From: Candidatus Bathyanammoxibius amoris
GTDB lineage: Bacteria; Planctomycetota; Brocadiia; Brocadiales; Bathyanammoxibiaceae
DNA: 64,000 nucleotides
Assembly: GCA_024451685.1 (NCBI GenBank)
Contig: JAMXCW010000004.1
Span: 82,501 to 146,500 of the forward strand
Direction of reading: 5' to 3'
Shown piece after piece: positions 1 through 9,632 of this stretch (positions are counted from its first letter, which is position 1; each line of letters starts with the position of its first letter). The notes under the pieces were generated by a model. The model had not been told where the DNA came from and did not search any database. It worked only from the letters and a program-made list of their open reading frames with translations. A program made the translations under genes and the position numbers.

Positions 1-171
1 ATCATAAGTTCAACGAAAATCACGTTTTACTGAAAATATTCTTTAAGTAAACACTGACTTTTTTGGTGATATTTGCACACACGACAGCCCGCTTGCCAGC
101 TTAGTGTAAAAAATATATGTATGTGTATTGCGGTGGGGTGGGGAATTCTGCCAGCTTTTACGAAGTCTCCC

Positions 172-3036
172 TCATTTTTTCAAGTATTCTCTCAGGTACT
201 TACCGGTGTAGGAATCCCTCATCCGGGCAATCTTTTCCGGCGTGCCTGTACCAACTATGTGGCCTCCTTTCTCTCCACCTTCAGGGCCAAGGTCTATGAT
301 GTGATCGGCACACTTAACGATATCGAGATTGTGCTCTATAACGATTACCGAATGGCCCTCACAAATCAGCCTCTGAAAGCAGTCAAGCAACTTCCTTATA
401 TCGTCAAAGTGCAGGCCGGTAGTAGGCTCATCAAAGAGAAAGAGTACGTCCTCCCGGCCTCTTTGTGCCAGGAAGCTGGCCAGTTTCAGCCTCTGTGCCT
501 CTCCCCCCGAAAGAGTAGTTGCGGGCTGGCCGAGGTGAAGGTACCCCAGTCCAGTGTCCTCCAGGCATCGCAGGGCATTGACCGTAGCGGACGAACCTTC
601 AAAAAATTTCTTGGCCTCCTCAACCGTCAATTCGAGAACATCATGTATGTTCTTCTCCCTGTACTTTATGTCTAACACGTCCCTTCTAAACCGTCTGCCA
701 CGGCATTTTTCACAGGTAACAAAGACGTCGGCAAGAAACTGCATGTCCACCTTGCGGTACCCCTCCCCCTGACAGTTGTCGCACCTGCCGCCGGCAACAT
801 TGAAGGAAAACGCGCTCGGCGTTAAATTCCTTATCCTGGCCTCTCTTGTCGACGCAAAGAGTTTACGTATCTCGTCAAACGTCTTCATATACGTAATGGG
901 GTTTGACCTGGGAGTTCGTCCTATCGGCGACTGGTCTACTAACATCACATCACTAATATTTTCTATGCCGACGACATCTTGATGCTTCCCTACCGTTCCA
1001 CGATACCCACCAAACTTCTTTCTTAAGGCGGCATACAGCGTGTCTTCCAGCAGCGTGCTCTTTCCAGAACCGGACACACCCGTCACACAGACAAACATGT
1101 TTAACGGAAACGTTACGTCTATGTTTTTCAGGTTGTTCTGGCTTGCGCCCTTCAGGACTAAAGCCCCGCCAGCAGGCCTCTTCCTGACGGCAGGGACGTC
1201 GATGGTCCTTCTGCCGAGGAGGTAGTCGCCCGTAAGTGAACCGTTCCTCTTCGTGAGTTTCTCAATCGGACCCTGATAAACGACATGTCCACCCTTCTCT
1301 CCAGCCCCCGGCCCCAGGTCTATCAACTGGTCTGCTGAGTTTATGATGTCCCTGTCGTGCTCCACCACTACTATGGTGTTGCCCAGGTCCCTCAGGCTCT
1401 TGAGTGTGGTTATCAATCTCCTGGTATCTTTCGGATGAAGACCGATACTCGGCTCATCCAGTATATACAACACGTTAACGAGAGCGGACCCCAGGGACGT
1501 TGTTATATTTACCCTCTGGGCCTCACCTCCGGAAAGCGTCCTCGTAAGACGGTCAAGCGTAAGGTACCCAAGACCTATCCTGACCATGTAATCAAGCCTT
1601 TTTCTTATCTCATGGAGAATAAGCTTCGCCACCTCTTCCTCGTAATCGGTAAGCTTTATGTCCCGGAAGAAGTCACGGGACCGCTCTACCGTCAGGGCGC
1701 AAACGTCACCCATAGTGGCCCCGTTTATCTTCACGTTCCGGGCCTTGGGGTTGAGCCTTGTACCATTGCAGTCGAGGCATATAACATAACTTCTGTACTT
1801 GCTCAGGAAAACCCTGACGTACATCTTATACTTCTTGCGTTCGAGCCAACCGAAGAACTCCCGAATGCCACAAAACTTCGGTGTGCCATCCATAATAAGC
1901 TCCACCTGTTCAGCCGTCAGCTTATGGAACGGGACATCAAGCGGGATGTTGTAATCGGGAGCGGCGCACTCCAATTCTTCGTTTAGATGGCAATAGGCGG
2001 GCGTGCTCCAGGGCTGTATGGCGCATTCACGGATGGACTTCTCCCTGTCCGGCACGACAAGGTCCATATCTATTTCAATGGTGTTACCGAAGCCCTGACA
2101 CCTGGGACATGCCCCTATGGGACTGTTAAAGGAAAAGAGGTTGGGTGTGGGTTTAGGGTATTCAATCCCACAGTAATCACAATAAAAACGGTTGCAGAAC
2201 CTTAGTTCTTGTCCTTGTCCCATGTCCAAAAGGCATATTCTGAGATGTCCCGCACCCAGCCGGAAAGCCGTTTCCAGGGCATCCGCGAGGCGCTCTCTTA
2301 TCTCCGTTTTCACCACCAGTCTGTCCACCACCCCCTGCACGCTCCCGGCGCGGCGGAGATTAAACCCTGGCTCCTCTACAAGGTCAACCAGCCGGCCGTC
2401 AGACCAGAGTCTCACCAGGCCCTGCTCTTTAAGAAGGGCGGTCTGCTTTTTACTGGAGAGCCTGGGGCTGACGGTGAGAGGAAAGGTAACCAGGAACCGG
2501 GTGCCCCGGTCGAGAGACAGGACCTTTTCAACGACCTGTTCTACTGAATTACTTTCTACCATGCGGCCGCAGCCCTCGCAGCAGGTCTTCCCAATGCGGG
2601 CAAACAGTAGCCGGAGGTAGTCATTCAGCTCAGTAGCGGTACCAACCGTGCTTCGCCGGCTTTTTACGGGGTTCTTCTGCTGGATGGCTATGGCGGGCGG
2701 GATGCCTTCGATGTGGTCGACGTCCGGCTTGTCCATCCTGTCCAGAAACTGTCTGGCATAAGTGGAGAACGTCTCCACATATCGCCGCTGACCCTCGGCA
2801 AACAGGGTGTCAAAGACCAGGCTGGACTTTCCCGAGCCGGAAACACCCGAGACCACCACAAACTTCCTCAGGGGTATTTCCACGTCTATGTTCTTCAGGT
2901 TATGCACACGGATACCCCGTGCTATGATGGATTTTCCCCTGCTACTTTTGTGGTTGGGCATTCGTGGTTTCGGCATCGTGTCGGGGCAGAGTCCTTCTTG
3001 GTGTGTCTGGATTGTGAGGCCTTTACTAAACATCAC
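172..3036 (-). CDS. uvrA: Excinuclease ABC subunit A (UvrA)
   Basis: UvrA is the damage-recognition ATPase of nucleotide excision repair; it loads UvrB on DNA lesions. The 954-residue product has two ABC modules. The first Walker A (GVSGSGKS) is at residues 64-71, a second sits near residue 650, and both carry an LSGGEAQR signature followed by a Walker B (LDEP or FDEP). CxxC zinc motifs flank the insertion domains (CDYC, CPRC; CDNC, CEKC). The sequence after the first Walker A ([11 protein letters not shown]) differs somewhat from the usual UvrA wording, so a UvrA-like paralogue is possible. The annotated start is GTG at 3036. ATG codons at 3033, 2976 and 2961 are alternatives and none has a clear ribosome-binding site. 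No uvrB or uvrC is adjacent. Confidence 0.92.
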   Translation of the reverse strand: MMFSKGLTIQTHQEGLCPDTMPKPRMPNHKSSRGKSIIARGIRVHNLKNIDVEIPLRKFVVVSGVSGSGKSSLVFDTLFAEGQRRYVETFSTYARQFLDRMDKPDVDHIEGIPPAIAIQQKNPVKSRRSTVGTATELNDYLRLLFARIGKTCCEGCGRMVESNSVEQVVEKVLSLDRGTRFLVTFPLTVSPRLSSKKQTALLKEQGLVRLWSDGRLVDLVEEPGFNLRRAGSVQGVVDRLVVKTEIRERLADALETAFRLGAGHLRICLLDMGQGQELRFCNRFYCDYCGIEYPKPTPNLFSFNSPIGACPRCQGFGNTIEIDMDLVVPDREKSIRECAIQPWSTPAYCHLNEELECAAPDYNIPLDVPFHKLTAEQVELIMDGTPKFCGIREFFGWLERKKYKMYVRVFLSKYRSYVICLDCNGTRLNPKARNVKINGATMGDVCALTVERSRDFFRDIKLTDYEEEVAKLILHEIRKRLDYMVRIGLGYLTLDRLTRTLSGGEAQRVNITTSLGSALVNVLYILDEPSIGLHPKDTRRLITTLKSLRDLGNTIVVVEHDRDIINSADQLIDLGPGAGEKGGHVVYQGPIEKLTKRNGSLTGDYLLGRRTIDVPAVRKRPAGGALVLKGASQNNLKNIDVTFPLNMFVCVTGVSGSGKSTLLEDTLYAALRKKFGGYRGTVGKHQDVVGIENISDVMLVDQSPIGRTPRSNPITYMKTFDEIRKLFASTREARIRNLTPSAFSFNVAGGRCDNCQGEGYRKVDMQFLADVFVTCEKCRGRRFRRDVLDIKYREKNIHDVLELTVEEAKKFFEGSSATVNALRCLEDTGLGYLHLGQPATTLSGGEAQRLKLASFLAQRGREDVLFLFDEPTTGLHFDDIRKLLDCFQRLICEGHSVIVIEHNLDIVKCADHIIDLGPEGGEKGGHIVGTGTPEKIARMRDSYTGKYLREYLKK

Positions 3037-3131
3037 GTATTAACATCTTTAATCCCTGGCGCAGGCGTTTTCGCCCTGCAAAAACCGCTAAATCTGTCAG
3101 TCACGTCTCGACAGATTTTGGGAATACACCG

Positions 3132-5039
3132 TTACCCTTTACCGTCGGGTGTGACATATCCTTCTATTTGCATTTGATAGAGCCTCCAGTACTCGCCTCT
3201 CTTTTGTACAAGTTCATCGTGCGTCCCCATCTCTACTACGCGGCCCTCGTTAAGTACCACTATCTTGTCGCAATTTCTTACCGTGGATAGACGGTGGGCG
3301 ACCACAAAGGTGGTCTTCCCTTTCATGAGGTTGCCCAGGGCATCCTGTACAATCTTCTCTGATTCAGAGTCGAGGGCGCTGGTGGCCTCATCCAGTATGA
3401 GGATAGGCGCGTTCTTGAGTATTGCCCTGGCTATAGCGATTCGCTGCCGCTGCCCTCCTGACATCCTGACTCCCAACTCACCTACCTCTGTGTCATAACC
3501 CTTTGGCAGCATGCTGATGAAGTCATGTATATATGCGGCCCTTGCCGCCGCCTCCACCTCCGCCATACTCGCATTCCTCTTACCGTAGCGGATGTTGTCT
3601 GCGACGCTCCTGTTAAACAGAAAGGTTTGCTGTGTAACAATGGCAATGTTATTCAGGAGGGAATCGCTCCTTAAGAACCGCACATCCTGCCCGTCAATCT
3701 CCACGGTGCCGCGGCTGCTTTCGTAGAAACGTGGTATGAGATTCAGGAACGTGCTCTTGCCGGAACCACTCTCCCCTGCAATGGCCACTGCCTGGCCTTT
3801 CTTCACCGTAAGGTTTATGTTGGAAAGCACCTTTATGTCATCGTATGCGAAGTCAACGTTTTTGAAGGCAATCTCCTTCTCCACGCCGTTGAGCGGTACG
3901 GCCTGTGGGTGGTCCTTTATCTGTGGCTCGTGGTCGAGCAGCTCGAAGACCCGTCCGGCCCCCGCCAGGGACTCCTGGAGCCTTGAATAGCTCCGGGAGA
4001 GAAGCTTGGTGGACTTGAAGGTGAGTGTACTTGCGGCTATGAACCCCCCAAGTTCTCCCAGACCCACGCCGCCCGCTGTCATCACATAACCCCCTATTAT
4101 CACCATCATGCCCAGCCCTACGGCATACATTGCCTGGTTGGTGCTCTCGTTAAGTATGGCCGCCTTACTTACCCGCATCCTATTCCGGAAAAATTCATCG
4201 TTAATCCTCTGGAATTCACGGCTCTCCTCACGTTCCATCTTGTATGACTTGACTATGCGGACTCCCGCAAGCATCTCTCTCAATGCCTCGGTAAGCTGGG
4301 CCATGCGCACCAGGGTAGCCTCACCATGTTTCCTTACCTTCTTGCCAAAGATTAAGATGGGCAGCAGGAAGAACGGCAGGGCTATAATGGCCAGCAGGAA
4401 CAATTTCCAGCTAAAGTATAAAGCCAGTCCGAGACCGCAGAGAAAACGCATAGGTTGGAGCACAACGTCGCCAAAAAGCACTATGAGGCCCTGCTGTGTC
4501 ACCTGGAGGTCGTTTACCACCCTGGAGAGAAGTTCACCGCTTTTTCTGTTGTCAAAGAAACTTAGCGATTGAGAAAGCAGTCTCTCACACATACGGTTGC
4601 TTATGTCGACATACACCCTCCATATCACGAAATGTTTCAAATAGTTTTGGAAGTAATTGGACAGGAAGATTATGGGTGCCAGGATAATGGCCAGTATGCC
4701 GATATTTACGAAGGAGCTGGTCATCGTCCTAACCCAGGCCCTGAGCTCCTTTACCTGAGTAACGTCCTGAAGGCCTTTTTTAAGGTCTTTCTCCAAGCTC
4801 CAGACAGCGCTATTCTGCGCCCCGGTTTGTGTGCCTTCTGCCACGGGCGAGACGACACGTGTCTCTTTCTCCGAAAACTTGTCAAGGACCGGTTTTATGA
4901 GCGCCAGCTGTGCCCCGGCAGCAATCGTATAAAGCACCATAAACGCAAGGGCGACCACGGCCGTCTTCCAGTAGGGCTTTATAAAGGAGAAGAGCCTCAA
5001 ACACTCCAAGCCCATGATTTTGTATGATATGTGCGGCAT
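3132..5039 (-). CDS. MsbA-like ABC exporter (fused permease and ATPase)
   Basis: This is a half-transporter of 635 residues with an N-terminal six-helix type IV exporter domain and a C-terminal nucleotide-binding domain. The ATPase part shows Walker A GESGSGKST, signature MSGGQRQR, Walker B ILILDEATSALD and an H-loop (VAHRLST). Such homodimers flip lipids (MsbA, lipid A core) or export drugs and peptides from the inner membrane; the lipid-flippase reading is favoured by the size and single-gene context but is not proven. A second ATG at codon 9 (MGLECLRL) could be the true start. The gene lies 95 bases upstream of uvrA on the same strand and may share a transcript with it. Confidence 0.9.
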   Translation of the reverse strand: MPHISYKIMGLECLRLFSFIKPYWKTAVVALAFMVLYTIAAGAQLALIKPVLDKFSEKETRVVSPVAEGTQTGAQNSAVWSLEKDLKKGLQDVTQVKELRAWVRTMTSSFVNIGILAIILAPIIFLSNYFQNYLKHFVIWRVYVDISNRMCERLLSQSLSFFDNRKSGELLSRVVNDLQVTQQGLIVLFGDVVLQPMRFLCGLGLALYFSWKLFLLAIIALPFFLLPILIFGKKVRKHGEATLVRMAQLTEALREMLAGVRIVKSYKMEREESREFQRINDEFFRNRMRVSKAAILNESTNQAMYAVGLGMMVIIGGYVMTAGGVGLGELGGFIAASTLTFKSTKLLSRSYSRLQESLAGAGRVFELLDHEPQIKDHPQAVPLNGVEKEIAFKNVDFAYDDIKVLSNINLTVKKGQAVAIAGESGSGKSTFLNLIPRFYESSRGTVEIDGQDVRFLRSDSLLNNIAIVTQQTFLFNRSVADNIRYGKRNASMAEVEAAARAAYIHDFISMLPKGYDTEVGELGVRMSGGQRQRIAIARAILKNAPILILDEATSALDSESEKIVQDALGNLMKGKTTFVVAHRLSTVRNCDKIVVLNEGRVVEMGTHDELVQKRGEYWRLYQMQIEGYVTPDGKG

Positions 5040-5048
5040 TATTTGTGT

Positions 5049-5336
5049 TTATCTAATTTGGTCTTTTAACCAGACGTTCGTTCTTTTTGTCCGTTGTCCG
5101 GTCGTCCGGCCGGCGCGGCACCCCGTGGCTACAGGAATTTTTGTATGGACAAGGTTCTTCCCCGCAGCGTAAACGAGGAAGTTGTATCTGCGGGAGGGAC
5201 AGCCGTAAGGGTCGTCCCTGCGCCACTCCGGCAACAACCCCAGTTTCTCATAGCCAGGGTAATTCATTACAATATAACTTATCACAGCTGTTGTCAATAT
5301 AGTAAGGATACGTTGCTCAAGGCGTGAGCCTGCCAT
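5049..5336 (-). CDS. Possible small membrane protein
   Basis: This 95-codon reading frame ends nine bases upstream of the ABC exporter and runs in the same direction. It has one hydrophobic stretch near residues 11-25 and a basic C-terminus with no motif I recognise. There is no good ribosome-binding site in front of the ATG. It could be a short leader gene of the exporter transcript or a chance open frame; the latter is at least as likely. Confidence 0.28.
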   Translation of the reverse strand: MAGSRLEQRILTILTTAVISYIVMNYPGYEKLGLLPEWRRDDPYGCPSRRYNFLVYAAGKNLVHTKIPVATGCRAGRTTGQRTKRTNVWLKDQIR

Positions 5337-5684
5337 TTTGGCCCGGCGGAAACCCCCTTTACCTTATGTTTTCCCTAAAAAACCCTTCCTGGGTGTTTCG
5401 CTAAATCCCACAAGAGCAAAGCGTTATGCCCCTACGTGGCGCATTGAAAGCCAGACCCGGATTATCGTATGTATCCATCTTCTCTGCCGCGGAGAAAGCA
5501 GTCGCCGTCTCCACATTCATGGTAACAAGCGTTTATCTTTTGACACCCCCATCGCCCGATACGGACTTGCTTTTATTGAGGGCTTTATGGTAACTTTTCT
5601 ATAGAGGCAATAGTGCAGGCAAGGCAGAACGCTCTCAGGTAAAATCACGGTACCTCTTTATAGAATTGACAGGGTACGATTGCC
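5337..5684. other. Intergenic region without a recognisable gene
   Basis: About 350 bases separate two divergent transcription units. Short open frames exist on both strands but none has a convincing start. I looked for riboswitch-like conserved cores and saw none. It presumably holds the promoters for the exporter (minus) and for the heme sensor gene (plus). Confidence 0.5.
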
Positions 5685-6323
5685 ATGAAACTCATAATTA
5701 CCATTCTGTCCGCTATCTTTCTTATTGAAATAGTGCCCGCAGCCCTCGGTGAGGAGGAGATTCGTCACTCAACGTTGGGTACAGCACCAAAAACAGTGAC
5801 AAAAGAGGCGGCGCTATACAATCTCGCCAACGAGCTAACAGAATTGCTGGAGTCTATGCGTTATGTTGTTGCAGTGAATCAGGTTCTGATAAATTCTTGT
5901 TCTGAGGGACACTACGACTTCAAGGGTCTTACTCCTGACCTCGTAGTCACCAAGATATGTAATGACTTCTATCCGAGGACAGGCATCATCATAAAGCAGA
6001 CAAGCCGGATGGTACGGAACCCCAAGAACGCTCCGGACAAGTGGGAAGAAAAGTCCCTTGAGATGTTCGATGTCTTAAACTACCCGAAAGGGACGGCCCA
6101 TACGGAGTTTACTACACGCCACGGGGAGGAGGTCTACCGCTTTATCAAGCCCATATACATCACCAAGACCTGCCTGCGATGTCATGGCCCAAGGAAAGAG
6201 ATTAGCGAAGACCTTCGTGAGTATCTGGACACCCATTATCCCAACGACATGTCCACCGGTTACAAGGAGGGAGAACTCCGCGGAGGCATAAGCATAACCA
6301 TACCGGTAGCCGGACAATTCTGA
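5685..6323 (+). CDS. Periplasmic c-heme protein, DUF3365 (Tll0287-like) family
   Basis: The 212-residue product begins with a signal peptide (hydrophobic residues 3-20, cleavage near AALG-EE) and then carries a DUF3365-type heme domain. The single c-type heme motif CLRCH is at residues 163-167, followed by the family's closing strand (GGISITIPVA). Known members are soluble or membrane-tethered heme sensor domains, often attached to signalling modules. Here the domain is a free-standing exported protein, and the next gene downstream on the same strand is a membrane-bound HD-GYP protein. A pairing of heme ligand or redox sensing with c-di-GMP turnover is therefore plausible, but it is inference from gene order. 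Confidence 0.85.
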   Translation: MKLIITILSAIFLIEIVPAALGEEEIRHSTLGTAPKTVTKEAALYNLANELTELLESMRYVVAVNQVLINSCSEGHYDFKGLTPDLVVTKICNDFYPRTGIIIKQTSRMVRNPKNAPDKWEEKSLEMFDVLNYPKGTAHTEFTTRHGEEVYRFIKPIYITKTCLRCHGPRKEISEDLREYLDTHYPNDMSTGYKEGELRGGISITIPVAGQF

Positions 6324-6438
6324 GGGACGCCAACTCTTCATCAGATGTGCCGTCTCTGAAAATGCCATATCTCACATGCTGGTCAGGAACACCACAAAGG
6401 TTTACACAGGCAAAAGGACCTAACTGGGGCATGCGAAC

Positions 6439-8583
6439 ATGAAGGGCATCACCCGCTTCGGCAGAAACACCTTTCTCTGGTTCTTGCTGGTAGCCCTCCT
6501 CCCGCTTACGGCCGTAGGTGTCACCACCTACATAGACCTTCGACTCCACATTAAGGGTACGGCATTTGATGATCTTCAGCATGATGCCCATAAATATCGT
6601 GACCACACTCAAACCTTCCTTAATGCGTGGCTCTGGACGGCTGAAGCCTTCTGTTCAGACGGCTTCATTAAAGACGCAGTCCTGGAAATTACCAGCGGTA
6701 CGGGTAATAAGTCTGACATAGTTAAACAGTTAAATAAACACCTGCGCATAAGCAAGAAGGATCTTTACCGCGATATATCTGAGGTCTTCATACTTGATGA
6801 AAGCGGAATAGTCATCGCGTCCTCTAACGACGTGGAGGTAGGCGAGAACCTCTCAAGGATGGCTTATTTCAGGAAACCTTTTATCAATCTTGAGGAAACA
6901 GGCGGCAAGTTCGCGGGGGAGGTCGAATCACAAGCCGTCCCGGGCCGGTTTCATCTGGTATTTTCTCATATACTTAAAGACATGGACTACCAGTTGCCTG
7001 TAGGCGTCCTAGTGATGAAGGTCAAGTTAAACTCCCTTCAAATTATCACTAAACCCAGCGTCGCGACATTTACAGACACGACAAACACCGAATTGTTGGC
7101 CACGGCCTATATTACGAATAAAGATGGATGGCTATTAGCCTACTCCTCCCCTCCAGGTCAGGAAACGAGCAGCCAGCATATTGATACCAAGAACGTATTT
7201 CGCGTATTCGAGACGGGGACGGAATCGGTCGGAGAATACAAGAACTACCTGGGCACCGAGGTGCTGGGTGCCACGCTGCTCGTAAGTGAAACAGATTGGG
7301 CTGTGACTACAGAGATAAACGCGCATGAGATACTTGCGCCCCTGAGGAGACTTGGGTATATGTTTGGAGGTATTGCCGGTTTCTCACTACTACTCATATT
7401 CGGCCTGTCCTTCGCAATCTCCCGCGGCATAAACAAATCTATCAAAGAGCTTATACTCGGGACGGAAAGGATTGCAACGGGAGATTTGGATTACAAAATA
7501 TCGCTGAAAAGAAAGGATGAGCTGCGAACGCTCTCTGATTCGTTCAACACTATGACGCATTCGCTAAAGACATCTAACGAAGAAAGGGAAAGGCTCTTTT
7601 CTGTCGTCGAGAAGGCGAAGATTGAGTGGGAAAACACCTTTGACTCCATCCATGACGCCATATTAAGCTGCGATGCCAATCACAAAATAATCAGGGTCAA
7701 CCGGGGTGCGTCCAGGATACTCGGCATTGACCTGAACGAACTGATTAACATGAAATGGCATGACGTAGTGGGCAAGCTCTCCGGCTTCGAGCAACTGGCC
7801 CGGGACGCCCTGGAAGGTCTGGAACCATTGAGCCGAGAGGTGTGTGACCGTGAAAAGGACAAGACATTTCTGGCAAGCATATACCCCATGGTCGGCAACG
7901 ATGGCACATTCCAGGGTTCTGTGCAGATACTGCACGACATCACCGATATTAAGAAGGCCGAGATAGAGCTTGAGGAACGGCGCGTAATCGCGATGGCAAA
8001 ATTGGCGGAACTGGCCGAGAAAAGAGACCTGGAGACTGGCCACCACCTGATCAGGATCAGAGGCTACTGCCAAGTTCTGGCCGATGAGCTGAGGAAACAG
8101 CCCAAATACAGCGGTATCATTGATGACCAGTTCATAAAATCCCTGCCCGACGCCAGCATGCTGCACGACATAGGCAAGGTCGGGATACCCGACTCGGTGC
8201 TCTTAAAACCCGGACGCCTCGACCCGGAAGAGTTTGCGATTATAAAGACCCATACCGTTACGGGTGACGAGGTGCTCGCAGGGCCGGAGTACTTTAAGAT
8301 GGCAAGGGAGATATGCCGGCATCACCACGAGAGGTACGACGGGAAGGGTTACCCGGACGGTCTGAAAGGAGAAGATATACCGCTTTCGGCCCGGATTGTC
8401 ACACTTGCCGACACCTACGACGCCATTGTTTCAGAAAGGCCGTACAGTAAATCGAGGACACATGAGCAGGCCCGCGCCATAATCCTCCAGGAGTCGGGCA
8501 AGCAGTTCTGCCCCGACGTGGTCAGGGCCTTCATCGGCAGGGAGAATGACTTCCGGGCGCTGAGCAGAAGCACTCCCGGATGA
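6439..8583 (+). CDS. Membrane sensor with Cache, HAMP, PAS and HD-GYP domains
   Basis: The 714-residue protein has a transmembrane helix at about residues 10-32 and a double-Cache-like periplasmic sensor at about 35-300. A second helix near 304-326 leads to a HAMP linker, a PAS domain at about 398-507 and a C-terminal HD-GYP domain. The metal-binding HD pair is H576-D577 (HDIGKVGIP) and the GYP signature (DGKGYPDG) starts at residue 634; the intervening HHHER motif is intact. HD-GYP proteins hydrolyse cyclic-di-GMP, so this should be an active phosphodiesterase controlled by a periplasmic signal and a PAS ligand. It follows the DUF3365 gene with a 115-base gap. It converges with the next minus-strand gene. 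Confidence 0.93.
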   Translation: MKGITRFGRNTFLWFLLVALLPLTAVGVTTYIDLRLHIKGTAFDDLQHDAHKYRDHTQTFLNAWLWTAEAFCSDGFIKDAVLEITSGTGNKSDIVKQLNKHLRISKKDLYRDISEVFILDESGIVIASSNDVEVGENLSRMAYFRKPFINLEETGGKFAGEVESQAVPGRFHLVFSHILKDMDYQLPVGVLVMKVKLNSLQIITKPSVATFTDTTNTELLATAYITNKDGWLLAYSSPPGQETSSQHIDTKNVFRVFETGTESVGEYKNYLGTEVLGATLLVSETDWAVTTEINAHEILAPLRRLGYMFGGIAGFSLLLIFGLSFAISRGINKSIKELILGTERIATGDLDYKISLKRKDELRTLSDSFNTMTHSLKTSNEERERLFSVVEKAKIEWENTFDSIHDAILSCDANHKIIRVNRGASRILGIDLNELINMKWHDVVGKLSGFEQLARDALEGLEPLSREVCDREKDKTFLASIYPMVGNDGTFQGSVQILHDITDIKKAEIELEERRVIAMAKLAELAEKRDLETGHHLIRIRGYCQVLADELRKQPKYSGIIDDQFIKSLPDASMLHDIGKVGIPDSVLLKPGRLDPEEFAIIKTHTVTGDEVLAGPEYFKMAREICRHHHERYDGKGYPDGLKGEDIPLSARIVTLADTYDAIVSERPYSKSRTHEQARAIILQESGKQFCPDVVRAFIGRENDFRALSRSTPG

Positions 8584-8618
8584 GACGCTTACGGCTGCCG
8601 GCCCTGCAACAAACACGG

Positions 8619-9356
8619 TTAAGAAGAAAACGGGCTGGTAATGTCCTTTATCGTAAACACCTTGCCCAACTTGTCCATTCTTTCCCGGCTCTCCACCGTA
8701 ATCACCAGCGTGCCGACCTTGCTGTCAAGGGTGACGTTTTCCGACTCTCCCTTTCGCAGTACGGCCTGGAAACTGGGCGACCACTCATAATCGTCCACAG
8801 TCGGTTGAAAACCGCTGCTTATGGCCCTGGCCAGTGTGGAACTCTCCGGTATCATGAATGTCACGGCAACTTCACCGGTGGGGACCAGTTCCTGCTGGTG
8901 CACTGAGACACCGGGCGCGGTGGCGACGTTGAACTCGGGTACCAGGTTGGGTAGCTCCGAGAGCGTAACCGGTGTATCTTTAAAATAAGCCCAGCACTTC
9001 GCCACCCTCAATACCGGTTGTGATTCCTGGCTTTTATCCCATTCATAGTGCACCCTGAACAAAAACTTCTTACCGTCTTTTTCTACGGGAAAGACGTCAT
9101 CTATGGGTATGTCCGGGCGGGACCATAACTGCGGCCGCACGTTGTCTATATCCTCCACTGGAAAGAACCAGTACCTTCTGGAATGATTTTCATCGATGTA
9201 ATAATGTGATGGCTCGCCCATTTTTGCCCGCACCTCTTCCTTGGTAGCGCCCAGGGTTCCACCCGGAAGGGTTTCTGCCGCAGAAACGGGATAACTATAC
9301 GAAAACAGTGCAAAAGCAAGAGACAAGCCAACAAATGACAACAACTTAGGTTTCAT
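8619..9356 (-). CDS. Secreted protein of unknown function
   Basis: The 245-residue product has a clear signal peptide (hydrophobic residues 5-22, cleavage near VSAA-ET). Early in the mature part, a GGTLGATKEEVRAKMGEP segment resembles the SmpA/BamE-like beta-lactamase-inhibitor fold that often follows such leaders (GxTxxEVxxxLGxP). That similarity is weak and the rest is not recognised. The start has a purine-rich stretch (GGAGGGATT) just upstream, which supports the ATG at 9356. It lies convergent with the HD-GYP gene, so the two are separate transcripts. Confidence 0.7.
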   Translation of the reverse strand: MKPKLLSFVGLSLAFALFSYSYPVSAAETLPGGTLGATKEEVRAKMGEPSHYYIDENHSRRYWFFPVEDIDNVRPQLWSRPDIPIDDVFPVEKDGKKFLFRVHYEWDKSQESQPVLRVAKCWAYFKDTPVTLSELPNLVPEFNVATAPGVSVHQQELVPTGEVAVTFMIPESSTLARAISSGFQPTVDDYEWSPSFQAVLRKGESENVTLDSKVGTLVITVESRERMDKLGKVFTIKDITSPFSS

Positions 9357-9536
9357 TCTAATCCCTCCTCCTTAATGGAAAGGCAGAATATAACATATTC
9401 GTCTCAACACTGTCAAATAGACTCCTTAACTTATCGGCACAAAATTTATGCTGACACGATAATGTCAAACGGGTAGGACTATTACACACCATGAGATTTA
9501 TTGGATTAGACCCGGCATGGTCCGTAAGAAACAACC

Positions 9537-9608
9537 TCAGCGGTCCCGGTACTTGAGACCTCTGGTGGTCCCGCAGGGGCACTTGTACACTACCAGGAAA
9601 GACTCCAC
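9537..9608 (-). CDS. Possible 23-residue Cys-rich micro-ORF (YKCPCGT)
   Basis: A GTG-started frame of 23 codons contains the metal-binding-like motif YKCPCGT. AAAGG lies six bases upstream of the start. A related frame with the same motif and nearly the same DNA occurs at 52663-52737. It may be a decayed zinc-ribbon gene or a repeat rather than an expressed peptide. Confidence 0.22.
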   Translation of the reverse strand: MESFLVVYKCPCGTTRGLKYRDR

Positions 9609-9632
9609 ATGAAACCTTTCGCTTTTATCTTG

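Noticed and set aside
73..675. Long open frame on the plus strand over the end of uvrA
   Set aside because: It is antisense to a well-supported gene and has no motif or ribosome-binding site.
9358..9582. Minus-strand frame of 74 codons between the secreted protein and the TPR lipoprotein
   Set aside because: No start signal, no recognisable composition, and it overlaps the micro-ORF in another frame.
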